Made by a program: the position numbers and the translations under genes
The notes under the pieces: generated by a model
Databases searched by the model: none
Told to the model about the DNA's origin: nothing
The model's input: only the letters and a program-made list of their open reading frames with translations
Source of the DNA: Megaustenia siamemsis
Lineage: Eukaryota; Mollusca; Gastropoda; Stylommatophora; Ariophantidae
Direction: 5' to 3'
NCBI GenBank assembly: GCA_032433765.1
Contig: JAVIAB010000008.1
Location: forward strand, 36,505,991 to 36,569,990
DNA: 64,000 bases
Part shown: positions 32,195-44,085 of the stretch, one piece after another
Layout: each line of letters begins with the position of its first letter
How positions within the stretch are numbered: position 1 is the stretch's first letter

Positions 32195-35100
32195 GTCACA
32201 TGATAATTGCGTGTCACAGTTCACGTCTGAGACATGATAACAGCGTGTCACAGTTGACGTCTGAGACATGATATAAGCGCGTCACAGTTCTATTCTGAGA
32301 CATGATAACAGCATGCCACAGTTCACTTCTGAGACATGATAACAGCGTGTCACAGTTCATGTCTGAGACATGATAACAGCGTGTCACAGTACATGTGTGA
32401 GAAATGATAACAGCGTGTCACAGTTCACGTCTGAGACATGATAACAGCGTGTCATAGTTCACGTCTGAGATATGATAACAGCGTGTCACAGTTGACGTCT
32501 GAGACATGATATAAGCGCGTCACAGTTCTCTTCTGAGACATGATAACAGCATGCCACAGTTCACTTCTGAGACATGATAACAGCGTGTCACAGTTCACGT
32601 TTGAGACATGATAACAGCGTGTCATAGTTCACGTCTGAGATATGATAACAGCGTGTCACAGTTGACGTCTGAGACATGATATAAGCGCGTCACAGTTCTC
32701 TTCTGAGACATGATAACAGCATGCCACAGTTCACTTCTGAGACATGATAACAGCGTGTCACAGTTCATGTCTGAGACATGACAACAGCGTGTCACAGTAC
32801 ATGTATGAGAAATGATAACAGCGTGTCACAGTTCACGTCTGAGACATGATAACAGCGTGTCACAGTACATGTATGAGATATGATAACAGCGTGTCACAGT
32901 TCACGTCTGAGACATGATAACAGCGTGTCACAGTACATGTATGAGATATGATAACAGCGTGTCACAGTTCACATCTGAGACATGATAACAGCGTGTCACA
33001 GTACATGTATGAGATATGATAACAGCGTGTCACAGTTCACGTCTGAGACATGATAACAGCGTGTCACAGTTCACGTCTGAGACATGATAACAGCGTGTCA
33101 CAGTTCACGTCTGAGACATGATAACAGCGTGTCACAGTTCACGTCTGAGACATGATAACAGCGTGTCACAGTTCTCGTCTGAGACATGATAACAGCGTGT
33201 CACAGTTCACGTCTGATACATGATAACAGCGTGTAACAGTTCACTTCTGAGACATGATAACAGCATGCCACAGTTCACTTCTGAGACATGATAACAGCAT
33301 GCCACAGTTCACTTCTGAGACATGATAACAGCATGCCACAGTTCACTTCTGAGACATGATAACAGCGTGTCACAGTTCACTTCTGAGACATGATAACAGC
33401 GTGTAACAGTTCACGTCTGAGACATGATAACAGCGTGTCACAGTTCACTTCTGAATCATTATAACAGCGTGTCACAGTTCACGTCTGAGACATGATAACA
33501 GCGTGTCACAGTTCACGTCTCAGACATAATAACAGCGTGCCACAGTTCACGTCTGAGACATGATAACAGCATGTCACAGTTCACGCCTGAGACATAATAA
33601 CAGCGTGTCACAGTTCACGTCTGAGACATAATAATAGAGTGTCACAGTTCACGTCTGAGGCATGATAACAGCGTGTCACAGTTCACGTCTGAGACATGAT
33701 AACAGCGTGTCACAGTTCACGTCTGAGGCATGATAACAGCGTGTCACAGTTCACGTCTGAGGCATGATAACAGCGTGTCACAGTTCACGTCTGAGGCATG
33801 ATAACAGCGTGTCACAGTTCACGCCTGAGACATGATAACAGCGTGTCACAGTTCACGTCTGAGGCATGATAACAGCTTTCACAGTTCACGTCTGAGACAT
33901 AATAATAGCATGTCACAGTTCACGTCTGAGACATAATAACAGCATGTCACAGTTCACGTCTGAGACATAATAATAGCGTGTCACAGTTCACGTCTGAGAC
34001 ATAATAATAGCGTGTCACAGTTCACGTCTGAGACATAATAACAGCGTGTCACAGTTCACGTCTGAGACATAATCACAGCGTGTCACAGTTCTCGTCTGAG
34101 ACATGATAACAGTGTGTCACAGTTCACGTCTGAGACATGATAACAGCGTGTCACAGTTCACGTCTGAGGCATGATAACAGCGTGTCACAGTTCACGTCTG
34201 AGACATAATAATAGCATGTCACAGTTCACGTCTGAGACATAATAACAGCATGTCACAGTTCACGTCTGAGACATAATAATAGCGTGTCACAGTTCACGTC
34301 TGAGACATAATAATAGCGTGTCACAGTTCACGTCTGAGACATAATAATAGCGTGTCACAGTTCACGTCTGAGACATGATAACAGCGTGTCACAGTTCACG
34401 TCTGAGACATGATAACAGCGTGTCACAGTTCACGTCTGAGACATGATAACAGCGTGTCACAGTTCACTTCTGAGACATGATAACAGCGTGTAACAGTTCA
34501 CGTCTGAGACATGATAACAGCGTGTCACAGTTCACTTCTGAATCATTATAACAGCGTGTCACAGTTCACGTCTGAGACATGATAACAGCGTGTCACAGTT
34601 CACGTCTCAGACATAATAACAGCGTGCCACAGTTCACGTCTGAGACATGATAACAGCATGTCACAGTTCACGCCTGAGACATAATAACAGCGTGTCACAG
34701 TTCACGTCTGAGACATAATAATAGAGTGTCACAGTTCACGTCTGAGGCATGATAACAGCGTGTCACAGTTCACGTCTGAGACATGATAACAGCGTGTCAC
34801 AGTTCACGTCTGAGGCATGATAACAGCGTGTCACAGTTCACGTCTGAGGCATGATAACAGCGTGTCACAGTTCACGTCTGAGGCATGATAACAGCGTGTC
34901 ACAGTTCACGCCTGAGACATGATAACAGCGTGTCACAGTTCACGTCTGAGGCATGATAACAGCTTTCACAGTTCACGTCTGAGACATAATAATAGCATGT
35001 CACAGTTCACGTCTGAGACATAATAACAGCATGTCACAGTTCACGTCTGAGACATAATAATAGCGTGTCACAGTTCACGTCTGAGACATAATAATAGCGT

Positions 35101-35605
35101 GTCACAGTTCACGTCTGAGACATAATAACAGCGTGTCACAGTTCACGTCTGAGACATAATCACAGCGTGTCACAGTTCTCGTCTGAGACATGATAACAGC
35201 GTGTCACAGTTCACGTCTGAGACATGATAACAGCGTGTCACAGTTCACGTCTGAGGCATGATAACAGCGTGTCACAGTTCACGTCTGAGACATAATAATA
35301 GCATGTCACAGTTCACGTCTGAGACATAATAACAGCATGTCACAGTTCACGTCTGAGACATAATAACAGCATGTCACAGTTCACGTCTGAGACATAATAA
35401 TAGCGTGTCACAGTTCACGTCTGAGACATAATAATAGCGTGTCATAGTTCACGTCTGAGACATAATAATAGCGTGTCACAGTTCACGTCTGAGACATAAT
35501 AATAGCATGTCACAGTTCACGTCTGAGACATAATAACAGCATGTCACAGTTCACGTCTGAGACATAATAATAGCGTGTCACAGTTCACGTCTGAGACATG
35601 GAGAG
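32195..35605. repeat. 34-bp minisatellite, 3.4 kb, with higher-order structure
   Basis: About 100 units of TTCACGTCTGAGACATGATA and ACAGCGTGTCACAG. A block of roughly 1.09 kb is duplicated head to tail: diagnostic variants such as CTGAATCATT (33451 and 34538), CTCAGACATAATAACAGCGTG and a short unit with GCTTTCAC recur in the same order 1087 bp apart. A smaller ~0.19-kb duplication (TTCTCTTCTGAG, TATAAGCGCG variants) occupies 32260-32740. Confidence 0.95.
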
Positions 35606-35844
35606 AATAAAAAACACACTTTTCTAGCTCAGATACAGAAAGTTATCAAATAAATTTATTTTGTTTTTCGCGACACCGCTCACAGCGACGGTTAAGTGTG
35701 TGGACTGGAGAGAGTAAAAGGGAAATACATAAGTAAGAGATGTGGGGGAAGGGACGGATTGGAGAAAGAACTTCACTCGCGATGAAAATTAAGAGGAAAA
35801 ATGGATTCTAAAAAATTAAATGCGGAAAAGGAAGTTCAAAAAGA

Positions 35845-36455
35845 AATTATAAAGTAATGGAAGAATGAAATTATATATCTGGGTAGTACTATATATAAAG
35901 AGGGAAGAACAGAAAATGATACCAGAATAAGGATATCAAAAGCAAGAGAAGCTTTTGTTGCACTGGGAAACATGGAAATCCAAAGAAATTAGGTTAAATA
36001 CAAAAATAAAAATTTTCAACTCCAATGTTAAGTCAGTCCTATTATATGACTGTGAAACATGGAGAACAACAAGATTGACAATCGTGAAAATACAGTCTTT
36101 CATTAATGGATGTTAACTCAGAATAAAAGGATGGAAATGGCAGGACAAATTCACTAACAGAATTATGGAAATGTACCAGTGGATAAATAGATACAGCGAA
36201 GACGATGGCGCTGGATAAAACATACACAGCATAAGCCAACTGAGAGTATTACACAACAGGCCCTTTTTTGGAATCCCCAGGGGAAAAAAACAAAGAGGAA
36301 GACCAAGGAATTCTTGGAGAAGACAGATAGAAGCAGAGATGAAGATGATGGAGAAGACATTGAATGATTTTAAAAGAATGACAAGAAACAGAACGACTTG
36401 GAAAGTGTTTGTTGAAGACCTATGCTCACAGGGAGCTGAAAGGTAGAAGAAGTAG
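35845..36455 (+). mobile_element. LINE family E, 3' third
   Basis: Broken frames encode EIIYLGSTIYKEGRTENDT, then KQRGRPRNSWRRQIEAEMK and TRNRTTWKVFVEDLCSQGAE before the stop, followed by an AGAAGTAGAAGAATGAA tail. The pattern is RTE-like, near family C but distinct. Numerous stops. Confidence 0.75.
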
Positions 36456-36614
36456 AAGAATGAAATTGCGAAACAAATGTAAAAGATTTGGAATAATATA
36501 TTCAAACTTCGCAGTAAAAGACAGTTACAAATTTTAGAAAAAATTAGTTAATTCTGGAAGAAGCTAGCTATGAGGTATATCTGGAAACAAACTCAATTCA
36601 AGGGAAGTAAAATT

Positions 36615-36910
36615 TGTTAATCTTGAATGACTTCTTCTGCTTCTTCTACCTTTCAGCTCCCCGTGGAGCATAGGTCTTCAACAAACACTTTCCAGGTCGT
36701 TCTGTTTCGTGCCATTCTTTTAAGATCATTCCATGTCTTCCCCATCATCTTCATCTCTGCTTCTGTCTGTCTTCTCCAATAATTGCTCGGTTTTCCTCTT
36801 TGTCTTTTCCCCTGGGGATTCCAAAAAAGGGCCTGTTGTGAAATTCTCTAAGTTGGCTTCTGCAGTGTGTGTCCTATCCAGCACCATCATCTTGAAAGAC
36901 TGCTTTTGTA
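36615..36910 (-). mobile_element. LINE family E, 3' end, inverted relative to neighbour
   Basis: Inverse of about 36240-36450: CTTCTTCTACCTTTCAGCTC at the 3' end, GGTCTTCAACAAACACTTTC, CTTTGTCTTTTCCCCTGGGG. It forms a ~210-bp imperfect inverted pair with the previous copy, separated by ~170 bp. Confidence 0.75.
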
Positions 36911-37094
36911 ATATTGTTTTCTTTTTAAGCGTTCGTCAGTTTTGACCTCTGACGAAGTCCCTTGAGACTAGGAACTGAATTTTGCATGTTAATCCGTTTT
37001 TCCCTAGCAGCTGTGTGCAGAGGTCCCTCGCCGCACAGGCAGATAACTCTGTCTTCGGATGTGTTCATATTTTTTTCCATCCATAGGTAATTGA

Positions 37095-37250
37095 CGTTTC
37101 AAGCCGGGCCTCGCTGCTGAGACCAGAGGTGGTTGCCACAGAGAGAAATCATAAATAAAAATTCCAACTGGTGCAGCCGGGATTTGAACTCACAACTTCT
37201 CTGTCTCGAGGCCGGCGACTTGCCTCGAGACCAACAAGTCCCCTGCTTTT
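37095..37250 (-). mobile_element. tRNA-derived SINE-like repeat, family 4
   Basis: On the minus strand: A-box-like TTGTTGGTCTCGAGGCAAG and B-box-like GAGTTCAAATCCCGG at tRNA-like spacing, then a non-tRNA body (CTCTGTGGCAACCACCTCTG). Only one copy in the window, so family status is inferred from the promoter boxes. Confidence 0.5.
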
Positions 37251-37614
37251 GTACTTGAGACAACACTGACCACAAACAGCTGCTGTCTTTTCATGAAGGT
37301 TGATGATTCAGCCTCACAACAATGACGTGTTGAAAATGTTCATTTTTGGATCTCAAGGTGCAGAACAAAATGCAATGCAAAGACCTAATGAGTGAACGAA
37401 GAAGAACAACATTAACTTGGAAAGAAAAAACATAAACAAAATAGTGACTGAGAAAAAAATATCTAAGAATTGTTAGAAGCTTGGTGCTTAACCACTTCCA
37501 CCATATGCCGAACTGTTTGCGCACTGGTTCCAATAGCGCATTTGCTGTGTTCAAACATAGTATGGGATTACCGGCCAATATAGCTGATAGGCGGCAAGAA
37601 CCATTGAAGCTCAG

Positions 37615-37995
37615 TCTGAAAAGTGTTCCTTGTTGCAGTTTCCTCATATTCCAAGTTCGGCTTGCTGCTGGAGCTACTGAGTTTAGTGCTCTGTGCACAC
37701 CGTGAGTTGTGTTTTTCATGCGGCTCGTGTTTCCATATTCCGATTGCTTACGATGAATGATGATATCGTATGACGAAGGACCGTTCAGCTGCGTTCACAT
37801 TCGGTGCGGCTAAGCCTTATGTCTTTCGGCGTATGCTGTAGCTACTGTTATGGAGACTGCAGTTACCGTTCTTTGTTTGGATCCTTCAATGAAATTAGTT
37901 TTAATTCGGATTTTTCAACTGGCACGGGCGGTTGAGCAATTATGGATTTTAATTCATTTACAGTGATACCGGGGCCTTCGACTAACCATAACCAT
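37615..37995 (-). repeat. Dispersed repeat X, copy 3
   Basis: Inverse of copy 1. It is the longest 3' version, continuing through the block around GTTGCAGTTTCCTCATATTC, which copy 5 also has. A 142-codon minus-strand frame (37719-37291) starts inside it and continues into unique DNA; no motif recognised. Confidence 0.65.
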
Positions 37996-38289
37996 AACAA
38001 ATCTAGTATTTCCCATAAAAAATGTAATTTTTGGGAAAGAGAAGACAAGAAAGAATGTTACTAAACGAGTGTTACTGAAAAACGAGTGTTACTAAACCAA
38101 TGTTACTAAAAGAGTGTTACTAAACGAGTGTTGAGAATTTTCTTTTAACGAATATTCACAATATACTTGCAGACACCATTAGGGTCTTTATAAAAAAAAA
38201 AAAAAGAAAACGAGAACAGAAGTTCTATCTAAACAATCGTAGACAAAAACAACTGGATCACCGTAACAGAAGGGGTGAGCTGTGTCTCT

Positions 38290-38565
38290 CATCCGTTTTG
38301 ATCATTTTCGATATTCCAATTGTTTACGATGAATGATGATATCGTATGACAGGGAACAGTTGGCTGTGTTCACTTTTTGTGCGGTTTCGCCTTATGTCTT
38401 TTGGCGTGTGCTGAGACTGCTACGATGGGGACTACAGCTACCTTTCTTTGTTTTGGGAGATGAGTAAGCAATTCGGATGATTCCACTGGCACGGGCGGTT
38501 GAGCATTTATGGATTTTAATTCGTTTGCAGTGATAACGGGGCCTTACATAACCAAAGAACCAAAG
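38290..38565 (-). repeat. Dispersed repeat X, copy 4
   Basis: Same orientation as copy 3, 300 bp away. GCGGTTTCGCCTTATGTCTT, CACGGGCGGTTGAGCATTTA and ACGGGGCCTTACATAACC are diagnostic. Short AACGAGTGTTACTAAA repeats and an A run lie between copies 3 and 4. Confidence 0.7.
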
Positions 38566-38769
38566 AAGTGGTAAGACAATGGCATGTTTTACGACGGCGT
38601 CTATCCGTAATATACTTGAACAAAATTTTTGAAGTTGTAAACATCAAACTAGGTTGTCAGATTTGGCTACTCTTATTGGCTGATGACCAGAGGAACAACT
38701 TTACAAATATAACTTCGATACAGTATCCGTCTCATCCTCCAAAAGCGCAACACGAAGTTAAACAACGGA

Positions 38770-38965
38770 AAGTTGAACGTATCAACGGATAGAACACAGT
38801 GCAACGTTTCAACGGGTGTTCAATCAGAGTGGATCTGGCAGACTCTAAATGTGATGTTCTGTCTGTGAGGGCGATCAACACACTTAACCTGACAGCTGAC
38901 TTCATATGAGAGTCTGGAATCCTACTCTGATTGAGTCCTGATCGCAGAGAGAGAGAAACAACGGA
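38770..38965 (+). mobile_element. LINE family F, 3' untranslated end
   Basis: Matches the end of the 49173-49830 insertion: CAGTGCAACGTTTCAACGGG, GATCTGGCAGACTCTAAATG, CAACACACTTAACCTGACAG, CTCTGATTGAGTCCTGATCG and a short (GA)n tail. The same terminus appears inverted at 55290-55370. Confidence 0.75.
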
Positions 38966-39369
38966 AAGTTAATGTATATAAAGTAAAATATATCACAAGC
39001 TCTATTACTAAGAAAAAAAATTAATTAAGCCAAGTGAAAGAACTCAGGTACATAGACAGCATCTTTGACAACAACAGATTAGATAAGGAGATTGAAATAA
39101 GAATTTAAAAAACATAAATAACGGTAGTAGATGACACCAATCCTGAAATATTAAAATCTTTCTATTCAAGCAATGTGAAAGAGGAAATGTCTGTACTTAT
39201 ATTATAATACTACTGCCGGACATTGGCACTCCATGAGAATACTTGCTTATATTCACATCACGTGAAAACACATGTATAAATGTTGTCAAAATATGGACGG
39301 ATAGAGCAAACAAAGGATTTGAGAAGAAAAAATACAGAGAAAACGATTCCAATAAATGTGTATGTCAAA

Positions 39370-39835
39370 CATTAAAAATGTTAATGGCTTGGGGGATGTG
39401 ACTAGTGTTTTAATGGTTTAGGAACTGTAACATGAGGTGTATTGGTTTTGACTGTGACAAGAATTTTAATGGTTTGGGAACTGTGACACGAATTTTATTG
39501 GTTCTGATTGTGACAAGAATTGTATTGGTTCGGATTGTGACAAGATTTGTATTGGTTCTGACTGTGACAAGAATTTAATTGGTTCTGACTGTGACAAGAA
39601 TTGTATTGATTCTGACTGTGACAAGAATTTTATTGGTTCTGACTGTGACAAGAATTTAATTGGTTCTGACTGTGACAAGAATTGTATTGATTCTGACTGT
39701 GACAAGAATTGTATTGATTCTGACTGTGACAAGAATTTTATTGATTCTGACTGTGACAAGAATTTTATTGATTCTGACTGTGACAAGAATTTTATTGATT
39801 CTGACTGTGACAAGAATGTTAATATTTTGGGGACT
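39370..39835. repeat. 27-bp minisatellite (second, unrelated)
   Basis: About 16 units of GGTTCTGACTGTGACAAGAA plus TTTTATT, with GATTCTG and TGTATT variants. Unrelated in sequence to the 27-bp array at 22.7-24.3 kb. Confidence 0.95.
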
Positions 39836-40001
39836 GTGATAAGTATGAACGGCAACCAATCTACAGCACAAACACACTACATTGGAAAAAACAAATCAAG
39901 ACGATTAGACACAGAGAAAAGGAGGTTACATAAAATCAAACAATCACCGAATAAATTCAAGATTAAAATAGCTCAAGGTATACAGCTAGCGGGAGTCGCG
40001 A

Positions 40002-40240
40002 TAGCTCAGTTGTTAGTGAACTGGATTACAAAGGACAAAGGGTAGGGTTCGATCGTAACCGACGGCTTCCAGTTTCACCCAGCACTTTAACGGGTACCGG
40101 ATTTTTTCTGGGAAAGTAAAGCGGCACGGGCGTAATACCGACCACATTACCCCAAAAATCATGTGCTGAAGGTCTGTAAAATGTATGGTCACTAACACCA
40201 TATTCCCTATACGCCACTTGACGTGACGGGGGTACTTTAC
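40002..40240 (+). mobile_element. tRNA-derived SINE family 1, full-length copy
   Basis: tRNA-like head with GCGATAGCTCAGTTGTTAGT (A box) and GGTTCGATC (B box), then GGGTACCGGATTTTTTCTGG, GTAAAGCGGCACGGGCGTAA, CATGTGCTGAAGGTCTGTAA, CACTAACACCATATTCCC and CGCCACTTGACGTGACGGGG. Tail TACTTTACTTACTTTACTT. Structure: tRNA-related head, unrelated body, short A/T-rich tail. Confidence 0.85.
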
Positions 40241-40955
40241 TTACTTTACTTATACAGCTAGCGACATTAAGTATTTTCTATACAAATCCTCTTTGCAACA
40301 TAGCATTGTACAAACAGTGAAGAAGAAGAAGAAGAAGAAGAAGAAGAAGAAAAATCGATTAAAACAGACATAAAACCGTAAAGAAATACCATAACTTATT
40401 GTAACTATCCGTGTAGATAAAAAAGAACACAGCTTAAAACAACTCAGAAAAACACAGTAAATGATAAACAACGTTTGAAGACTTGTCTAACTCATTCAAA
40501 TATACAATACTTTAAAAACATTTAGAAAGGAAAAGAAGACATATAAAGATATAGATTTCACCGGACCAGACAATTATACATAACAACAACAACAACAGAA
40601 GAAGAAAGTACTCACTTGTCTGAGACATATCCAGATTGAATTATTGCATAACCGTATCCAAAACAAGGTCACAAATTATTCTTAAGTAGCTCCTGGCTTG
40701 TCCAATCTACTAACTGTGTTAGTAGCTGAATCCATAATGGATCACTTCCGGATTATATTCCACAATCCAGGAAATAAATAAGACACACAGATCTGGTCAA
40801 ATGCCATATTCAGTTAGTTGATTTTGATTACAGTTCGCCTGTAATAGAAAGAACTCGTTTGAATGTATGGTTTTAGAAATATTTCATGAAGCAAATCTAT
40901 TGTTTTCAAATATTAAATAACTGCGACAACATAAATAATTGTTTGTATGCTCACC
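40241..40955. other. Unassigned, with (GAA)n
   Basis: A (GAA)10-like run at 40320-40352 and (AAC)n near 40583-40600. No element or gene recognised in the rest. Confidence 0.5.
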
Positions 40956-40959
40956 TGGT

Positions 40960-41170
40960 GAGAATACTTTGTGATTCCATAATGTACAACCGTGAAAGGA
41001 TGCGAGAAGATGAGGCTGGCAGAGAAAGAGATGGGAAGATAACATCAAAGAATGGATAGGCCTCGACTTTACAGAGTCGTAAAGAATGACGGAAAATAGA
41101 GAGAAATGGAGAAGGTTGACGAGGTCTGTTAGTGGTTTCCCACCGACCCCAGAGTTTTAGGGAAAAGACG
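40960..41170 (+). mobile_element. LINE family G, 3' end
   Basis: Encodes RKRWEDNIKEWIGLDFTES, a stop, RMTENREKWRRLTRSVSG and PTPEF before a stop. The RxRKRWxDNIKEW block is a common LINE C-terminus. Related to 12755-12880 in inverse orientation. Confidence 0.6.
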
Positions 41171-41189
41171 AAGAAGGGAATGTACATAG

Positions 41190-42365
41190 TAACCGTTCGT
41201 CGTTAGTGGAGAGTACAATTACTTGTATGTGGCTGCAACTGTCGTGTATGTGATTGAGGTGATTGTAAAGTTCAGTTTAGTCATATAAACTCCTGCCACA
41301 TACGGAACGTATATGATAAGGACTGATCAAACAAGTATAATAGTGTCTGTTACTTCTATTTTATTTCGATTAATGTTCACTGTTCACCTCACATTGATCA
41401 CAACGTAGTCAACACAAACATCACAGACTATTCAGTCATATTTCATAATCAAGTGTATTGATCTTTAACTTGGCACGTGATACATAACAGTGGAAGCACT
41501 TCTCTTAGAATGACTGTTTGTAATTCTGGACAGTCAGAGGTTATCGCCGAATAGATATTGATCGTCCAAAAGAGCTAATCTTTGTGTAACGTTTAACATT
41601 CAATCTCTCCATCAATTTACTTACGACTTATTCTGACTTGTTCTCTGAAGCACAACTTGAAATACACTTCAAAAGACTTTCAGAACTAAATGATATATAT
41701 CTTCTAATTCACTTGTTCTGGTTATGTCTACTGCTCAACTCCTAAGTGCTATCTTTCCTATGTTCTCTACTCTAAGCTTGACTAGTCTACATTTATGATT
41801 CTTGACTAAGTCGGTTTACTACTTCTTACTACTGTCTGACTTACTAACTCTTCTGACTCTTCTACAACAAACCCAAGCATATGGATACCTTTCGCGATCG
41901 CTGCTCTTCTACCTCCTCTTCTGCTTCTCTTGAAGTGTATATCCGTGCTAGTCGTAGCTCATATCTTAGTGGGTGCCTGCGATAGCCATGGCTGATATCT
42001 TAGTGGGCGTATGTGACTGTGCCCCCTCTTTTCGATGGAAGACATGTGGAATCATCGCTTTTGCCGTTGACTAGGGCTGCACCGTTGTCGATCTTTTCAA
42101 CGGAATTTGCCAACGCGTTTTAAACGGCTTGGCGGCAGTTGTAACGTGTGGTGGAGCTGTTATGGAGAATTCGCGCTTGTAGTGAAACTGACTTCGTGAA
42201 CAGAACACGTTTGTAAATTGTATAAATAACCATTTCAACTGTACACGAAAAAAGTGATCATTCATACGTAGATCTGTCGTCATAGGCAATCGTCTATGCT
42301 CAGCGTTGGAATATCGAGATACCTGAGAAGGATCCGATATTTTTATAAATTGGTACAAATGGTTC
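41190..42365. other. Unassigned unique sequence
   Basis: No recognised coding or repeat family. A ~45-bp segment with CATATCTTAGTGGG is present twice (41960-42010). Confidence 0.45.
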
Positions 42366-42615
42366 ATGGGAGCAGCGATAGCTCAGTGGTTAGTGAACTG
42401 AACTACAAAGGACAAGAGGTAGTGTTCGATTCCAACCGATGGCTTTCGGGTTCACCCAGCCTTTAATGGGTACCGGATTTTTTCCTGGGAAAGTAAAGCG
42501 GAACGGGAGTAATACCGACAAATTACCCCAAAAATCATTTACTGAAGGTCTGTAAAATCTTTGGTCACTAACACCATATTCCCTATACGCCACTTGGCAT
42601 GACGGGCGCTCTTTA
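42366..42615 (+). mobile_element. tRNA-derived SINE family 1, full-length copy
   Basis: Head GCGATAGCTCAGTGGTTAGT and GTTCGATTCC (B box), body and CGCCACTTGGCATGACGGGC end as in the copy at 40 kb. Tail CTCTTTATTCTTTACTTTTA. Diverged by scattered substitutions. Confidence 0.85.
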
Positions 42616-42866
42616 TTCTTTACTTTTACAAGTGGTTCATATACTTCAGTGATGGTGATAAAGTCAATTATTTCTGCGCTGAAGTGTAGCAGTAGTAGTA
42701 GATAAGGGGTGGGGTGGGCCTACATGGGAGACGGTTCACTTACTACCTTTATGTGTATGAGGTATGTGGTGTTAGTGGCCCCTTTTTCGATGAGAACTTG
42801 CATGTGTGATGTAGAATACACAGGAGCTCGGGTTAAATTATATCAACACAGAAGAGGGTAGGGAGC

Positions 42867-43080
42867 CGCGATAACTCAGGGGTTAGTGAACTGGACTACA
42901 ACGGACAAGAGGTAGGGTTCGATCCCAATCGACAGCTTCCGGGTTCACCAAGCCTTAAATGGGTACCGGATTTTTTTCTCTCCAAAATTCATGTGCTGAA
43001 GGTCTGTAAAATGTATGGTCACTAACACCATAGTCCCTATACGCCACTTGGCGTGACGGGGGCTCTTTACTACTTACTTA
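42867..43080 (+). mobile_element. tRNA-derived SINE family 1, internally deleted copy
   Basis: Head GCGATAACTCAGGGGTTAGT and GGTTCGATCC. About 45 bp are missing between GGATTTTTTTCTC and TCATGTGCTG, which removes the GTAAAGCGGCACGGGCGTAA block. Ends CGCCACTTGGCGTGACGGGG. 500 bp from the previous copy and in the same orientation. Confidence 0.85.
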
Positions 43081-43174
43081 CAGAAGAGGGTATAGGTTTA
43101 GGATTCACAGTAGAAATGGAGGAATTGGGGCCTGACGGTAGAAGAATGGAAGAATGGCTCAATCAGAGTTGAGT

Positions 43175-43420
43175 TGAAATCATCATCATGTGCCATACCG
43201 GTTGGCGTAGGCAATCATGTCCCTCCACAATCTTCTATCCACAGTGCATCGTATCAGTTCTGTTGTTGACTGTTTCCCATGCCATGACACCAAGCTATCC
43301 AGTATTTTCTCTCTTTGTCGTCCTCGATCTCTCTTTCCTTTTATTTTGCCAGTTGTAACCAAGTATTCCAACTTTCCTCTTCTCATGATGTGCCCGAAAA
43401 ATGTTGATTGCTGAGTTGAA
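43175..43420 (-). mobile_element. LINE family A, 3' end
   Basis: 66 codons open (43386-43186): MRRGKLEYLVTTGKIKGKRD, then EKILDSLVSWHGKQSTTELI and RRLWRDMIAYANRYGT, nearly identical to 15812-16012. A CATCATCATG tail is at 43180. The close match implies a young subfamily. Confidence 0.85.
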
Positions 43421-43609
43421 ATAGGGCAGTAGAAATTATGAAACCAGAGTTAGCTAAATGAAAAGTCATAATTCTTAAAATTCAACATGGACAGTTGACG
43501 AAAGAAAAAAAATCACGAATAAAAAAAAAAATGTAAGTCAAAAGTTGTATATTTTTATAGATCGGAGCTTGCATTTCCTTTTCCGGAGTTGGTGGCAATG
43601 TCAGGAAAT

Positions 43610-43745
43610 ACCTGGATTTATTAATAATTAATTAAATTATATTATACTCATTACCTACTAATGTCAGATATTACCTATAATTTAACAATTAATTAAATTA
43701 TATTATACCCATTACCTACTAATGTCAGGAATTACCTGGTTTTTA
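43610..43745. repeat. ~67-bp tandem duplication
   Basis: Two copies of an AT-rich unit with ATTAATTAAATTATATTATA and CATTACCTACTAATGTCAG. Confidence 0.8.
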
Positions 43746-43839
43746 TTGACCAATCAGATATTTCTATTATTTCTTCTTTGGCAACAACAACAACAACAAC
43801 AAAATGTAAGAGTAGAGTTCATAACTTTACACTGGGGGA

Positions 43840-44085
43840 GGTGGAGGGGCTGAGTGGTCTAAAGGTAAGACGCCGGGCTATGCACGAGATGATTCCAGGT
43901 TCGATTCCCGCCACAGATGGTTGGAAGTTTTTAAAAATCAAATCCGTGATTTCTTTGTGGCTTTACTCTCCTCTGATCTCTGGGTTGTGAGATTCGATGC
44001 GTTGCGGAAAACAGGAGGTCCCGCGTGCACCGTGCGCACGTTAATGAAACCTTGGCAGTTGGAAATGGAAAATAAGTAGTAAAAA
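43840..44085 (+). mobile_element. tRNA-derived SINE-like repeat, family 3
   Basis: tRNA(Leu/Ser)-like head: GGGGCTGAGTGGTCTAAAGG (A box), CGCCGGGCTATGCACGAG, and CCAGGTTCGATTCCCGCC (B box) at normal spacing (43845-43913). A non-tRNA body follows (GAGGTCCCGCGTGCACCGTG). Single copy here, so SINE status is likely but not shown. It is not a functional tRNA: the arms do not close cleanly. Confidence 0.6.

Noticed and set aside
22693..35605. Regular repeats resembling CRISPR arrays
   Set aside because: Units are contiguous tandem repeats with no unique spacers, there are no cas genes, and the DNA is eukaryotic.
36946..36985. Second hammerhead-like core, CTGACGA followed by an AGTC/GACT stem
   Set aside because: The base run after the stem is AGGAAC instead of GAAA, there are no matching copies in the window, and chance occurrence is plausible.
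37291..37719. 142-codon minus-strand open frame starting in repeat X
   Set aside because: Continues into unique DNA with no family motif, and other X copies do not keep the frame.
40010..40070. Possible functional tRNA gene
   Set aside because: A and B boxes are present but acceptor and anticodon stems do not pair, and the same head recurs with a long body: it is a SINE.
43845..43915. Possible functional tRNA(Leu/Ser) gene
   Set aside because: Acceptor stem does not close and there is a long fused body; kept as a SINE-like repeat.
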